DNA of 40,344 nt from Bacillota bacterium (GCA_023511835.1 JAIMAT010000013.1:1-40344); one strand, 5' to 3'; counted from the first letter of the stretch, positions 19,263 through 27,787 are shown. Numbers and translations: made by a program. The notes: a model not told the origin generated them from the sequence alone.

Positions 19263-20861
19263 TCAGCGGGGGCTCCCGGCGGTGCCCGCCGCGGCCGGCG
19301 GCTCGGGCCGCTGGCCCGGCGGCACGGCCACGGGCTCGCCCGGCTCCAGCAGCGCCGGGCGGCGGCGCGGCCACCAGTGCGGCAGACGGAGAAGCGTATC
19401 CGCCAGCGCCGCGCGCTTGAGCGGCACCAGGGGGGCCAGGTAGGGCACGCCGAGGGAACGGAGACCGCTGAGGTGGGCCAGGATCACGGCCAGGCCGACG
19501 AGGAGCCCGGGCAGCCCGAAGAGCGCGGCCAGGAGCATCAGCCCGAAGCGGAGCAGTCGGACGCCGGCGGCCATCTCCCAGCTGGGCAGGGCGAAGTTGG
19601 CGATGGCCGTGACGGAGACCACCACCACGATGGGCCAGCTGACTAGGCCCGAGGAGACGACGGCCTGGCCGATGACCAGCGCGCCCACCACCGAGAGGCT
19701 GGTGCTCAGCTTGGGCGGGAGGTGCGTGCCCGCCTCGCGCAGCGTCTCGAAGGCCAACTCCATCAGGAAGGCTTCGATGACCGCCGGGAAGGGCACGTTC
19801 AGCCTCGTCCGCGCCAGGTAGAGGGCCAGCACACCCGGCAGCATCTCCGGGTGGAAGGCGATGACCGCGATGTAGAAGGCAGGGAAGACCAGGGCGAGGA
19901 GCGTCATGCCGAAGCGCAGGAGCCGGAGGAACGAAGCGATCCAAAAGGACGTGTAGTAGTCGTCCGCCGCCTGCAGGAAGCTCCAGAACGTGGCCGGCAG
20001 GATCAGCGCCTCGGGCGAGCCGTCGACCAGGACCGCCAGCCGCCCCTCGTCCAGCGCTGCGGCCACGGTGTCCGGCCGCTCGGTGACCAGCGCGGTGGGG
20101 AAGAGGCTGAGCGGCGCGTCCGTCACCAGCTCCTCGACATAGCGGGCGTCCGGCACCTGGGAGAGGCGGATGGAACGCAGGCGGCGCCGCATCTCGTTGA
20201 CCAGCGCGTCGTCGGAAAGCCCCTGGATCCAGACGAGACAGGCGTCGCTGGCCCGGAGGCCGCCCAGCTTGAGGCGCTCCACGCGCAGACGCGGGTCGTG
20301 GACGCGGCGCCGGACCAGGGCGATGTCGTCCTTCAGGTCCTCGACGAACGCCTCCCGCGAGCCGCGGACGGCGGTCTCCTTCTGCGGTTCGCCGACGGGG
20401 CGCCGGGCGTGACCCTGCGCCGCCAGCGCGAGCGCGGCTGGGCGGCCCGGCAGGAGCACCAGCACCCGCCCTTCGCCCAGGGCGCGAACCGCCTCCTCCA
20501 CGCTCCGCGCCGGCCTGGCGTCGGCCGCGTTCCCGCCCGGGCGCCGGGCCGAGATGGCGCCGTAGATCGCCTGATCCAGAAGGCGGCTGTCCACCAGCGA
20601 GGAGAACCAGAGGAGACGCCCCTCGCCCCACCCGGGCAGGAGGATCGCCCGCTCGACGAAGTCGGCCGCCCCGGCGCCGCCCAGGAGCGTGCCCAGCAGC
20701 AGGGCGTCGGCCTCCGGTCGCCCGCTCAAGGGGCGGTGCCGGCTGAGCTCCCAGAGAAGGGCGACCTCCAGGGAGAGGGCGCGGTGCGCCAAGTCGCTCA
20801 ACTGGTGCAGCCGGACGATCTCCGCGCGCGGAGCCGTCCTCGCTCCGCCTGCCAGGGACAA
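19263..20861 (-). CDS. Spore germination receptor A subunit (GerAA/GerKA family)
   Basis: A 532-residue membrane protein, first gene of a four-gene leftward germination operon in A-C-B-D order. The soluble N-terminal half contains the family signature EPQKETAVRGSREAFVEDL; the C-terminal half has about five membrane segments including DDYYTSFWIASFLRLLRF and the conserved PAFYIAVIAFHPEMLP. A proline-rich tail follows. The start appears to be TTG at 20861, with GGTGGAG about seven bases upstream; no better start lies nearby. Such operons are normally expressed in the forespore under sigma-G, but I could not recognise a sigma-G promoter upstream. Confidence 0.92.
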   Translation of the reverse strand: MSLAGGARTAPRAEIVRLHQLSDLAHRALSLEVALLWELSRHRPLSGRPEADALLLGTLLGGAGAADFVERAILLPGWGEGRLLWFSSLVDSRLLDQAIYGAISARRPGGNAADARPARSVEEAVRALGEGRVLVLLPGRPAALALAAQGHARRPVGEPQKETAVRGSREAFVEDLKDDIALVRRRVHDPRLRVERLKLGGLRASDACLVWIQGLSDDALVNEMRRRLRSIRLSQVPDARYVEELVTDAPLSLFPTALVTERPDTVAAALDEGRLAVLVDGSPEALILPATFWSFLQAADDYYTSFWIASFLRLLRFGMTLLALVFPAFYIAVIAFHPEMLPGVLALYLARTRLNVPFPAVIEAFLMELAFETLREAGTHLPPKLSTSLSVVGALVIGQAVVSSGLVSWPIVVVVSVTAIANFALPSWEMAAGVRLLRFGLMLLAALFGLPGLLVGLAVILAHLSGLRSLGVPYLAPLVPLKRAALADTLLRLPHWWPRRRPALLEPGEPVAVPPGQRPEPPAAAGTAGSPR

Positions 20862-21051
20862 GGGGTCTCCACCTCGCCGCCCCTCACTCTCCCACGCGCC
20901 CGCCGCCCCTATGCGGCCGCCCCGGCACCTGCGGCCGCCGTGCGCGCGGGGGGCGACCCGGAAGGTGGAGCGTGGGCGGGCTCGAATCGGTACAGCACTT
21001 CACCGTCCGCCAGCGGGAGCGGCGCGGACGAGAGCACGGGAGGTGCCGCCG

Positions 21052-21540
21052 GTGCGGGGTATGGCACGGAAGGAGACGGGCGGGCTGCTGCCGGCCGCGG
21101 CGCTGGCGGCACTGCTGACGCTGGCCGCCGCGTGCGGGGGTGGGGGAGGCGGCGGGAGCGCGCCGGCCGCCACCCAGGGGGGCGCGCAGCCGGGAGCGGC
21201 GGCCGCGGCCCAGGCGGGCTCTTCCAGCCAGACCTTCACGGGGCCGCAGCAGCCGGCTGCAGGGCCGGCGGTCCACATCCTCGAGCCCTTCGCCGGCTCG
21301 ACCGTCACCTCGCCCTTCACGGTCCGCCTCGCCGTCGACCAGTTCCGGCCCGGCGCCGGCCAGGACGGCTTCGTCGTCGTCCAGCTGGACGGGAAGACGG
21401 TGGCGACCACGGACCAGCTGCAGGTGACCGTGACCGCCTCGCCGGGCAGCCACGCCCTCACCGCCATGCTTGTCGATCCCCAGAAGAAGCCGCTCTCGGG
21501 GGCGGCGGCGCTGGTCAACGAGGCCGTCACGGTCAAGTAG
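21052..21540 (+). CDS. Small secreted lipoprotein with an Ig-like domain
   Basis: A 162-residue predicted lipoprotein of unknown function. A basic N-terminus and hydrophobic run end in LTLAAAC (Cys28 lipidated), followed by a Gly-only stretch and an Ala/Gln/Ser-rich linker to about residue 75. The last 90 residues (from HILEPFAGSTVTSPFTVRL) look like a beta-sandwich resembling DUF4399 or bacterial Ig-like domains. The GTG at 21052 is chosen because GGGAGGTG ends six bases upstream; an in-frame ATG at 21061 is the alternative. It diverges from the germination operon and precedes the chemotaxis receptor, from which a hairpin separates it. A role in spores or sensing is only a neighbourhood guess. 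Confidence 0.8.
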   Translation: MRGMARKETGGLLPAAALAALLTLAAACGGGGGGGSAPAATQGGAQPGAAAAAQAGSSSQTFTGPQQPAAGPAVHILEPFAGSTVTSPFTVRLAVDQFRPGAGQDGFVVVQLDGKTVATTDQLQVTVTASPGSHALTAMLVDPQKKPLSGAAALVNEAVTVK

Positions 21541-21545
21541 ACGGA

Positions 21546-21562
21546 CGGGCGGCTCCCGCCCG
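21546..21562 (+). terminator. Hairpin after the lipoprotein gene
   Basis: A perfect 7-bp stem (CGGGCGG, loop CTC, CCGCCCG) starts five bases beyond the lipoprotein stop. It is followed by CCCCTGCTAAAC rather than a T-run. TGCTAAAC could act as an extended -10 for the chemotaxis gene, but no -35 was found. Confidence 0.4.
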
Positions 21563-21609
21563 CCCCTGCTAAACGCCCGCCTGCCGCGAGGCGATGGAGC
21601 GGGTGAGGG

Positions 21610-23625
21610 GTGAGCGCCGTGGCGGGCAAGGAGCCGGCCGCCGGAGGGGCCGCTTGGGGCGGCGGGACCGGCGGGCGCCGGTTTCGCTGGACGATGAGAG
21701 CCAAGCTGCTGGCAGCCTTCCTGGCGGTGGACCTGCTGGTCCTGCTGGTGGGGGGGATGGCGGCGGGCGGCCTCGGCGCTGAGTCGTCCGCTTACTCCCT
21801 GCTTGCGGAGCGGGCGCAGCGCGTGGAGCTGGCCGCCTGGCAGCTCAACCAGGCCGAGACGGACGCCGAGCGAGCCGTGGCCATGTACCTGCTGACGGAC
21901 GATCCCAGCTATCAGTCGGCTTTCGAGACGGCGGTCAGCCAGTCGGAGAGCGCCGCCCGCCAGATGCGCGACCTGGCCACCACGGCCGGCGAGCTGCGCC
22001 AGCTGGACGAGCTGGAGAAGATGCGGAGCGCCTACCACGCCGAGGCGGGACGGCTCTTCCAGGCGGGTACGGCCGGGCAGCGGGGCGACACGCTGGCCAT
22101 GATCGGCCAGACGTCCACCCTGCACTCGCTGCGGGTGGTCGTCAGCCAGGGGGCCGACGCCCTGGTGGGGGCCGCCACGCAGGAGGCCCAACGGCTGGAG
22201 GGCTTGGCCGAGGCGACGGCGCGACGGACGGTGCTGGCCACGCTGGCCGTGACGGCGGCGGCCATGCTGGTCGCCCTGGGGGCCGCCCTCTGGCTCTCGC
22301 GGCTCTTCTCCGCCCCCCTGCGGCGACTGGCCGAGGCCGCGGGTCGGGTCGGCCGCGGCGAACTGGAGCTGGAAGCCGACCTGGGGAAGATCGGCGGCAA
22401 CGACGAGACGGGCGACTTGGCGCGGGGCTTCGCCCGCATGGTCGAGCGCCTCGGCGCGCTCCTGGGCGGGGTGCGGAGCGGAGCGGAGCGACTGGCGGCG
22501 ACGGCCCGTGTACTGCTCGGAGCCGCCGACGAGACCGCCCGCGCGGCGGGGGCGATCGGCCAGGCGCTGACGCGGGTGGCGACCACGGCCGGCCGTCAGG
22601 CGGAGGCGGTAGAGAGGGCCGCGCGGGCGGTGGCCCAGCTGCGGGAGGCCATCGATCAGATCGCCCTGGGTGCGGAGCGGCAGGCGACACAGGTGGGCGA
22701 GGCCTCGCAGACCCTGGAGGCGCTCGGGCAGGCGCTGGCGGCGGTGGCGGAGAGCGGAGGGGAGGCGCTGGCCAGCTCGCGACGGGCCACCGCCTCGGGT
22801 CGGGAGGGCGGCGAGGCGGTGGCGGCGACGCTGGGCGACTTGGCGCGCGTGCGCGAGCTTTCCGCGGCAGCCACCGCCGCCGTGCGCGAACTGGGCGAGC
22901 GCTCCGAGGAAGTGGGGCGGATCGTGGAGACCGTGGCCGGGCTGGCCGAACAGACGAAGCTCCTGGCGCTCAACGCGGCCATCGAGGCGGCCCGCGCTGG
23001 CGAGCACGGGCGCGGCTTCGCGGTCGTCGCCCAGGAGGTGCGGGCGCTGGCTCAGCGCTCCGCGGAGGCGACGCGGGAGATCGCCGAGCTGCTGGGGCGC
23101 ATGGCCAGCGGAGTGCAGGCGACCTCCGGGGCCATCGCCCAAGTGGACGAGCGGCTCGAACGGGGGGCGGCGGGGGTCGACCGGGCGCAGGCCGCCCTGG
23201 AGGCGATCCTCGGGGCCATCCACGAGACCGACGCCGCCATCCGCTCCATCGCCGAGCGCAGCGAGGCGGCCCGGCGCCGTGCCGGCGAACTGGGCGCCGT
23301 GATGGAGGGGCTCGCGGCCACCGCAGAGGAGAACGCCTCGGCCGCCGAGGAGATGGCGGCGGGAGCCGCCGAGGTGGGCCACGTGATGGCGGCGCTGATC
23401 GCCGACAGTCAGGCTACGGCCGCCGCGGCCGAGGAGGCGGAGGCGGCGGTGGAGGAGCTGGGGGCTTCCAGCCGGGAGCTGCGGCAGACGGGGGCCGACC
23501 TGGCGCGGATGAGCGAGGCGCTGGAGGGGCAGCTGGGGCGCTTCCGCCTGGAATCCGGTCGGGGGCCGGAGCCGGCCGGCGGCCCGCCGCCGGCGCCCGC
23601 CCCGGCGGCGGCCGAGCCCGCCTGA
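21610..23625 (+). CDS. Methyl-accepting chemotaxis protein
   Basis: A 671-residue transmembrane chemoreceptor. TM1 is at about residues 31-53 and TM2 at about 207-232, framing a helical periplasmic/extracellular sensor of about 150 residues of the four-helix-bundle kind. A HAMP domain follows TM2 ([20 protein letters not shown]). The long signalling coiled coil has the near-invariant tip [19 protein letters not shown] at about 447. The C-terminus is Pro/Ala-rich with no CheR-docking pentapeptide. The GTG at 21610 is used here; a GTG at 21619 with GAGGGG eight bases upstream is an equally good start. No che or flagellar genes are in the window, so the receptor is an orphan locally. Its ligand is unknown. 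Confidence 0.93.
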   Translation: MSAVAGKEPAAGGAAWGGGTGGRRFRWTMRAKLLAAFLAVDLLVLLVGGMAAGGLGAESSAYSLLAERAQRVELAAWQLNQAETDAERAVAMYLLTDDPSYQSAFETAVSQSESAARQMRDLATTAGELRQLDELEKMRSAYHAEAGRLFQAGTAGQRGDTLAMIGQTSTLHSLRVVVSQGADALVGAATQEAQRLEGLAEATARRTVLATLAVTAAAMLVALGAALWLSRLFSAPLRRLAEAAGRVGRGELELEADLGKIGGNDETGDLARGFARMVERLGALLGGVRSGAERLAATARVLLGAADETARAAGAIGQALTRVATTAGRQAEAVERAARAVAQLREAIDQIALGAERQATQVGEASQTLEALGQALAAVAESGGEALASSRRATASGREGGEAVAATLGDLARVRELSAAATAAVRELGERSEEVGRIVETVAGLAEQTKLLALNAAIEAARAGEHGRGFAVVAQEVRALAQRSAEATREIAELLGRMASGVQATSGAIAQVDERLERGAAGVDRAQAALEAILGAIHETDAAIRSIAERSEAARRRAGELGAVMEGLAATAEENASAAEEMAAGAAEVGHVMAALIADSQATAAAAEEAEAAVEELGASSRELRQTGADLARMSEALEGQLGRFRLESGRGPEPAGGPPPAPAPAAAEPA

Positions 23626-23661
23626 AGTCTCTCGGTCCGCGCCGTCCCGCCGTCCCCGGCA

Positions 23662-23696
23662 GGCTTCCTCGCGCCCGCGGGGGCGAGGGGGGAGCC
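23662..23696 (+). terminator. Hairpin after the chemotaxis receptor gene
   Basis: CCTCGC at 23667-23672 pairs with GCGAGG at 23683-23688, with extra pairing inside and outside (GGCT with AGCC at the ends). It begins 37 bases after the receptor stop. No T-run follows. Confidence 0.3.
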
Positions 23697-23829
23697 CAGC
23701 GAAAATCGCCCGGAGGTGTGATGCCACCGCCCACCGGCGTGGGATCTACGCGGCGCCCGCGGCGGGCTACCCTCGGAACGGGAAGAGGGCCGGGCGGGCG
23801 TCTGCGCGCCGGCCCGGCGGGCGCCGGGG

Positions 23830-24387
23830 GTGAAGGCCGTGCAAATGGCGGCTCTCTGGCCGTGGGCGACCGGGCCGGGCGGGGACGGGGCGGGCAGTCT
23901 GGCTCCCGCGGTGGCGGCGGGCGTGGTGGTGACGTTCCTGGCGTGGGCGACGGGGCGGCTCCTGGAGCGCTCCGACGCCTCCTTCCACCAGCGCGAGCTG
24001 CGTCGCGTGGAGTCGCTGCTGGGCCAGGAACTGGTGGTGGAGCACCGCTGGGTGACCTGGAGCTACGATGGCCTCGACGAGGAGGGGCGCGCCCTCTACC
24101 GCCAGGTGCCGCGCCGCCAACAGTTCACCGGGCGGCTGCTGGCGGTGGAGATCGAGCGCTCCGACGGGCCCGGGAGCGCCGGGGGCGAGGGCGGGCCGTA
24201 CGGGCAGCGGCTGATCCTGCGCTTCGAGACCGGCGAAGGCGAGCGGACCGTCCGGGTGGAGGGCTTCGGCGGCGTGGAGGCAGGGGAGAAGAGCCTGGCC
24301 GTCCTGCAGAGCGGGGACGAGCCCTTCCTGCTCCTCCTCCGCCGGGTGCATCCGTTCTCCGGGACGCCGGCCGCGGGGCGCGGCTGA
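23830..24387 (+). CDS. Membrane-anchored protein of unknown function
   Basis: A 185-residue protein I do not recognise. One hydrophobic segment (about residues 27-44, PAVAAGVVVTFLAWATG) is followed by a soluble domain of about 140 residues with alternating beta-like stretches (RRVESLLGQELVVEHRW, GQRLILRFETGEGERTVRVEG). This suggests a bitopic protein with a small beta-rich domain. Three in-frame starts are close together: GTG at 23830, GTG at 23839 and ATG at 23845; GAAGG lies eight bases before the ATG, so the shorter form is plausible. It faces the stomatin gene and is separated from the chemotaxis gene by 204 bases in which only a hairpin was noticed. Confidence 0.6.
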   Translation: MKAVQMAALWPWATGPGGDGAGSLAPAVAAGVVVTFLAWATGRLLERSDASFHQRELRRVESLLGQELVVEHRWVTWSYDGLDEEGRALYRQVPRRQQFTGRLLAVEIERSDGPGSAGGEGGPYGQRLILRFETGEGERTVRVEGFGGVEAGEKSLAVLQSGDEPFLLLLRRVHPFSGTPAAGRG

Positions 24388-24417
24388 GCCCGGCGGGGGC
24401 CGGCCGCCGGGCTCGCC

Positions 24418-25362
24418 CTAGGACCCGCGCGGGCCGTCCGCCCCGGCCGGTCCCGCTTCGGCAGCCGTCCCGCCCGCCGGACGGCTCCGTGCCAGCAGCG
24501 GTTCCAGAAGACGCGTGAACTCCATGGGAATGACGAACTTGGTGCCCGGACCCTGGGCCATGCCGCGCAGGACGTCCAGGTACTCCAGCGTCATGGTGTT
24601 GGCGTCCACGGAGCGGGCCACGCCGTAGATGGCCTCCAGCGCCGTGGCCAGCCCCTCGGCGGCCAGGATCTGCGCCTGCTTCGATCCTTCGGCGCGCAGG
24701 ATGGCCGCCTGCTTCTCGCCCTCCGCCACCGTCACCGCCGCCTGCTTCTGGCCCTCGGCCTCGGTGATCATGGCGCGGCGTGCCCGTTCGGCGGACATCT
24801 GCCGGACCATGGCCTCCTGGACGTCGGCGGGCGGCGTGATCTCGCGGATCTCCACCCGCGTCACCTTCACACCCCAGCCCTCGGTCACCTCGTCCAGCTT
24901 CTCGGCCAGCGTCTGGTTGATGTAGTCCCGCCGCGCCAGGACGTCGTCCAGGGTGAGGTCGCCGACCACCGCGCGCAGGTTGGTGGTGGCCAACCCCGTG
25001 ACGGCGCTGGAGAAGTCGGTGATGCGGACCACCGAGCTGACGGGATCCTCCACCCGCGAGTAGACCAGGAAGTCGATGCCGATGGGCGCGTTGTCCTTGG
25101 TGATGGAGGTCTGCTTGGGGATCTCCAGGAAACGCTCGCGCAGGTCGACGGCCATCGGCCGGTCGACGACGGGGATGAGCAGGACCAGCCCCGGACCCCG
25201 GTGGCCGATGCACTTCCCCAGGCGGAAGACGACGAGCCGCTGGTACTCCGGCACGATGTGGACGGTGGCGCGCGCCACCGCGACCACCAGCACGAGGAAG
25301 ATGAGCAGCAGGATCAGGCTGCCGACCGGCACGGACCCCACCCGCCTTCCGGCCGTTCTCAC
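24418..25362 (-). CDS. Stomatin/SPFH (band 7) membrane scaffold protein
   Basis: A 314-residue slipin/stomatin-like protein. One N-terminal membrane segment (about residues 14-33) precedes the band 7 domain, with VPEYQRLVVFRLGK, GPGLVLLIPVVD, LRAVVGDLTLDDVL and the Ala/Glu-rich coiled coil containing AEGEKQAAILRAEGSKQAQ. Family members oligomerise in membrane microdomains and are typically encoded with an NfeD protease, as here. The GTG at 25362 has CAGGGAG upstream and lies 12 bases after the nfeD stop. It is the last gene of a leftward three-gene unit. Confidence 0.94.
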   Translation of the reverse strand: MRTAGRRVGSVPVGSLILLLIFLVLVVAVARATVHIVPEYQRLVVFRLGKCIGHRGPGLVLLIPVVDRPMAVDLRERFLEIPKQTSITKDNAPIGIDFLVYSRVEDPVSSVVRITDFSSAVTGLATTNLRAVVGDLTLDDVLARRDYINQTLAEKLDEVTEGWGVKVTRVEIREITPPADVQEAMVRQMSAERARRAMITEAEGQKQAAVTVAEGEKQAAILRAEGSKQAQILAAEGLATALEAIYGVARSVDANTMTLEYLDVLRGMAQGPGTKFVIPMEFTRLLEPLLARSRPAGGTAAEAGPAGADGPRGS

Positions 25363-25374
25363 GGATCTCCCTGC

Positions 25375-26808
25375 TCATTCGCCGTCCGCGCGCTGCGGGC
25401 CTGCCGGGCGCACCACCAGCGTCAGGCCGCGCACCGCCACCACCTCCACCTCGCTGCCGGGGGGGAGCGCGCCGGGCGCGGCTTCCTGCCCCGCGGGAGG
25501 CGGCGCCAGGACCGCCCGCCAGTCGCTGCCGCCGGCCCGCACCAGGCCGGCCGGCCGCTCGCCGGGCGCCCGCACCGGCTCCAGGACGCGCCCGCGGAGG
25601 CCGACAAGCCCGCCGGCACCCAGCGCCAGCGCCGGCCGCCGGCTTCGCCGGACCAGCCAGCCGACGCCGAGGCTGGCCGCCAGCGAGAGGAGCACCAGGC
25701 CCCCCACCAGCAGCGGGGCCGGGGAGGGGGCGGGGAGACCGGGGACGCCCGTCGACGGGAAGAGAAAGAGCGAGCCCAGGGCGAAGGCCAGCGCCCCGGC
25801 CGCGCTCACGAAGCCGTGCGCCTGCACCTTCAGGCCGACCAGAAAGAGCGCCAGACCAGCCAGGACCAGAAGCACGCCGACGGCGCTGGCGCTGAGCAGC
25901 TCCAGCCCGAGGAGGCCGAGGATGGCCGCGATGCCGCCGAGCACACCGCCGGCCAGGTTGGGATGGGCGAACTCCGAGACGAGGCCCCAGAAGCCCAGTG
26001 AGAGCAGGAGGAGCGACAGGTTGGGATCGGCCAGGACCTCGGCGGCCTGCGTCCACCAGGGCACGGGGATGAGGCGGACGGAGGCCCCGGCCAGGTCGAG
26101 GCGGACGCGCCGCTCGCCCTCCGCCGAGGCGACCACGACCTCGCGGCCGTCGAGTTGGCGGAGCAGCTTCTCCAGGGAGGGCGCCACGGCGTCGACCACG
26201 TGCTGGCGGAGCGCCTCCTGGGCGGGCAGGGAGGCGGCGCTGCGAACCGCCTCGGCCGCCCAGGCGGCGTTTCGCCCGTTGCGCTCGGCCCAGGCGGTGA
26301 TCATGGCCACCGCGTCGGAGGTGACCTTGGCCGCCTCCGTGGGGCTGAGCTGGCTGCCGCCGGCGCCCACCGGGCTGGCCGCGCCGATCTCGGTGCCGGG
26401 CGCCATGGCCGCGATGTGGGCGGCGTAGGCCAGGAAGGTTCCGGCCGAGGCGGCGCGGGCGCCGGAGGGGTAGACGTAGACCACCACGGGCACGCTGCTG
26501 GCGAGCATGGCCTGGGCGATCTGGCGCATGCTCTCCATGCCGCCGCCGGGCGTGTCCAGCTCCAGCACGAAGGCGGCCGCTCCGTCGCGCTCGGCCTGGC
26601 GGATGCGCGCCGTCACCAGGGCGGCGCTGACCGGCTCGACGGCGCCCCGGAAGGCGAGCACCTCCACCAGCGGCCGGGAGTCCGCCGCCCGGCTGCCGGC
26701 GGGCGCAACGGCGCTCGCCAGCAACACCCCCAGCAGGAGGGCGGCCAGGCGACGCCCCCGGCGGGGGCGGCGGGCCGCCGGGCGAGACGGGCGGGCGCCG
26801 CCGTCCAC
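25375..26808 (-). CDS. NfeD family membrane-bound ClpP-class serine protease
   Basis: A 477-residue long-form NfeD (NfeD1b) protein. A signal peptide (about residues 20-41) leads to a ClpP-class protease domain. PSGARAASAGTF carries the nucleophile Ser121, and Lys161 in TEAAKVTSDA aligns with the catalytic Lys of the archaeal PH1510 protease. Five or so membrane helices follow (about 270-400), then a soluble OB-fold NfeD domain near the C-terminus. Family knowledge: the protease cleaves the C-terminal region of its partner stomatin, whose gene is immediately downstream. The GTG start at 26808 follows the carbonic anhydrase stop by one base (TGAGGTG), so the genes are translationally coupled. 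Confidence 0.93.
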   Translation of the reverse strand: MDGGARPSRPAARRPRRGRRLAALLLGVLLASAVAPAGSRAADSRPLVEVLAFRGAVEPVSAALVTARIRQAERDGAAAFVLELDTPGGGMESMRQIAQAMLASSVPVVVYVYPSGARAASAGTFLAYAAHIAAMAPGTEIGAASPVGAGGSQLSPTEAAKVTSDAVAMITAWAERNGRNAAWAAEAVRSAASLPAQEALRQHVVDAVAPSLEKLLRQLDGREVVVASAEGERRVRLDLAGASVRLIPVPWWTQAAEVLADPNLSLLLLSLGFWGLVSEFAHPNLAGGVLGGIAAILGLLGLELLSASAVGVLLVLAGLALFLVGLKVQAHGFVSAAGALAFALGSLFLFPSTGVPGLPAPSPAPLLVGGLVLLSLAASLGVGWLVRRSRRPALALGAGGLVGLRGRVLEPVRAPGERPAGLVRAGGSDWRAVLAPPPAGQEAAPGALPPGSEVEVVAVRGLTLVVRPAGPQRADGE

Positions 26809-26809
26809 C

Positions 26810-27301
26810 TCAGACCACCCGGCGCAGGCGGCCGCTGTCGACGTCGTAGACGAGGCCGTAGACTTCTTCCTTGTAGGGAAGAAAGGGGCTGGCCTGGATG
26901 CGCGCCACCGACTGGCGCAGGTCCGCCTCGAGATCCGCGAAGGCGTCGAAGGCGAAGGGCGGCCGGATGCCCACCTCGGCCTCGATCTGCCGGCGCAGGT
27001 CGTCGTCGCGGAGGGCGAGCATGCCGCAGCCGGTGTGGTGGATGAGGAGCACCACGCGCGTCCCCAGCAGCCGCTGCGAGACGACCAGGGAGCGGATCAC
27101 GTCGTCGGTGACGACGCCGCCGGCGTTGCGGAGGATGTGCGCGTCGCCCGGGCGCAGGCCGAGCATGGCTTCCACGTCGAGGCGGGCGTCCATGCAGGTG
27201 ACCACGGCCAGCCGCCGGGCCGGCGGGGCGGCCAGCCCGCCGTGCTCGAACCGCTCGGCGTAGCGCCGGTTGGCCTCCAGGATCGCCTCGAGCTCCTCCA
27301 T
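26810..27301 (-). CDS. Beta-class carbonic anhydrase
   Basis: A 163-residue zinc enzyme interconverting CO2 and bicarbonate. Zinc ligands and catalytic residues are in place: CMDAR gives Cys36, Asp38 and Arg40, and HHTGCG gives His89 and Cys92. The short length and CMDARLD form resemble the small type of beta enzyme such as Rv1284. The ATG at 27301 is chosen because GGGAGG lies eight bases upstream; a GTG at 27310 overlaps that site. It heads a leftward unit with nfeD and stomatin genes. A link between bicarbonate supply and a membrane protease/scaffold pair is not an established pathway. Confidence 0.92.
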   Translation of the reverse strand: MEELEAILEANRRYAERFEHGGLAAPPARRLAVVTCMDARLDVEAMLGLRPGDAHILRNAGGVVTDDVIRSLVVSQRLLGTRVVLLIHHTGCGMLALRDDDLRRQIEAEVGIRPPFAFDAFADLEADLRQSVARIQASPFLPYKEEVYGLVYDVDSGRLRRVV

Positions 27302-27414
27302 GTCTCTCACCTCCCGCGGGAGCCGGCGTGCCCCGCCGGTCCCCGCGCCACGGTTCCATTCCGCGGGTCGGGCGCGCTTCCTGCGCGCCGGTAGCGGGGG
27401 CCGCCCGCCTGCCG

Positions 27415-27443
27415 TTGACGGCGGAGGCCGCCGCTCCTATGCT
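27415..27443 (+). promoter_or_regulatory. Sigma-A-like promoter for the pdxS-pdxT transcript
   Basis: TTGACG (27415-27420) and TATGCT (27438-27443) are separated by exactly 17 bases, each matching the consensus at five and four of six positions. Transcription would start near 27450, about ten bases before the FMN riboswitch begins. Confidence 0.8.
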
Positions 27444-27460
27444 CGAGGCAAATCTGCTGA

Positions 27461-27648
27461 GCCTTCGGGGCAGGGTGAGGGGGCCGGCCGGACCGGCGCC
27501 CGATTCCCGATCGGTGGTGATGCCCCCGCAGGCCTCCCCGGCAGCGGTTCAGCCGCGGCCGGAGGCGGGCGGGGGACGAGCCCATCCGCCTCAACGCGTG
27601 ATCCGGTGCGAATCCGGGGCCGACCGTACAGTCGGAGTGGGCGAAGGC
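27461..27648 (+). promoter_or_regulatory. FMN riboswitch (RFN element)
   Basis: The conserved RFN blocks occur in order. P1 5' strand GCCTTCG (27461-27467) leads into GGGGCAGGGTGA; then ATTCCCGATCGGTGGTGAT near 27513-27531, GAGCCC near 27579, ATCCGGTGCGAATCCGG near 27601, and GCCGACCGTACAGTCGGAG near 27620-27637. GGGCGAAGGC closes P1 (CGAAGGC, 27642-27648). The P1 arms are perfectly complementary. Compared with the B. subtilis ribD leader there is an extra GC hairpin inside the P2 loop (about 27481-27503) and a long variable hairpin at about 27531-27577. It binds flavin mononucleotide in known cases and normally controls riboflavin synthesis or uptake. Here the next gene is pdxS, 140 bases downstream. 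The recognition is by eye; covariance scoring would settle it. Confidence 0.9.
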
Positions 27649-27718
27649 GTCCGAGCTTCCGGAGGGGGCTTTGGACCCGCTCCGGTCCCCCGAACGCAAG
27701 CGATCCGCCGCCGCTCCG

Positions 27719-27739
27719 CCCCGGGCCTCCGGCCCGGGG
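27719..27739 (+). terminator. Terminator-like hairpin in the riboswitch expression platform
   Basis: A perfect 9-bp stem (CCCCGGGCC, loop TCC, GGCCCGGGG) is followed by TTCGCG. It lies between the FMN aptamer and pdxS and could stop transcription when FMN is bound, although the downstream T-content is low. Confidence 0.45.
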
Positions 27740-27765
27740 TTCGCGCGCCGCCCGCGCCCTGTCCC

Positions 27766-27785
27766 GGCTCGCTCGGGAGGGAGCC
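27766..27785 (+). promoter_or_regulatory. Hairpin enclosing the pdxS ribosome binding site
   Basis: GGCTC (27766-27770) pairs with GAGCC (27781-27785), placing the GGGAGG ribosome binding site of pdxS in the loop and edge of the hairpin. This suits translational control by the upstream riboswitch. The stem is only five pairs, so its role is uncertain. Confidence 0.4.
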
Positions 27786-27787
27786 CC

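Noticed and set aside
20862-21051. A sigma-G promoter for the germination operon
   Set aside because: Such operons are normally under sigma-G, but the best candidate (a TGAAGT-like box with an unconvincing -10) does not resemble the consensus enough to report.
24418-27301. Idea that the carbonic anhydrase is part of a carboxysome or CO2-fixation cluster
   Set aside because: No RuBisCO, shell protein or bicarbonate transporter gene lies nearby; the neighbours are an NfeD protease and a stomatin.
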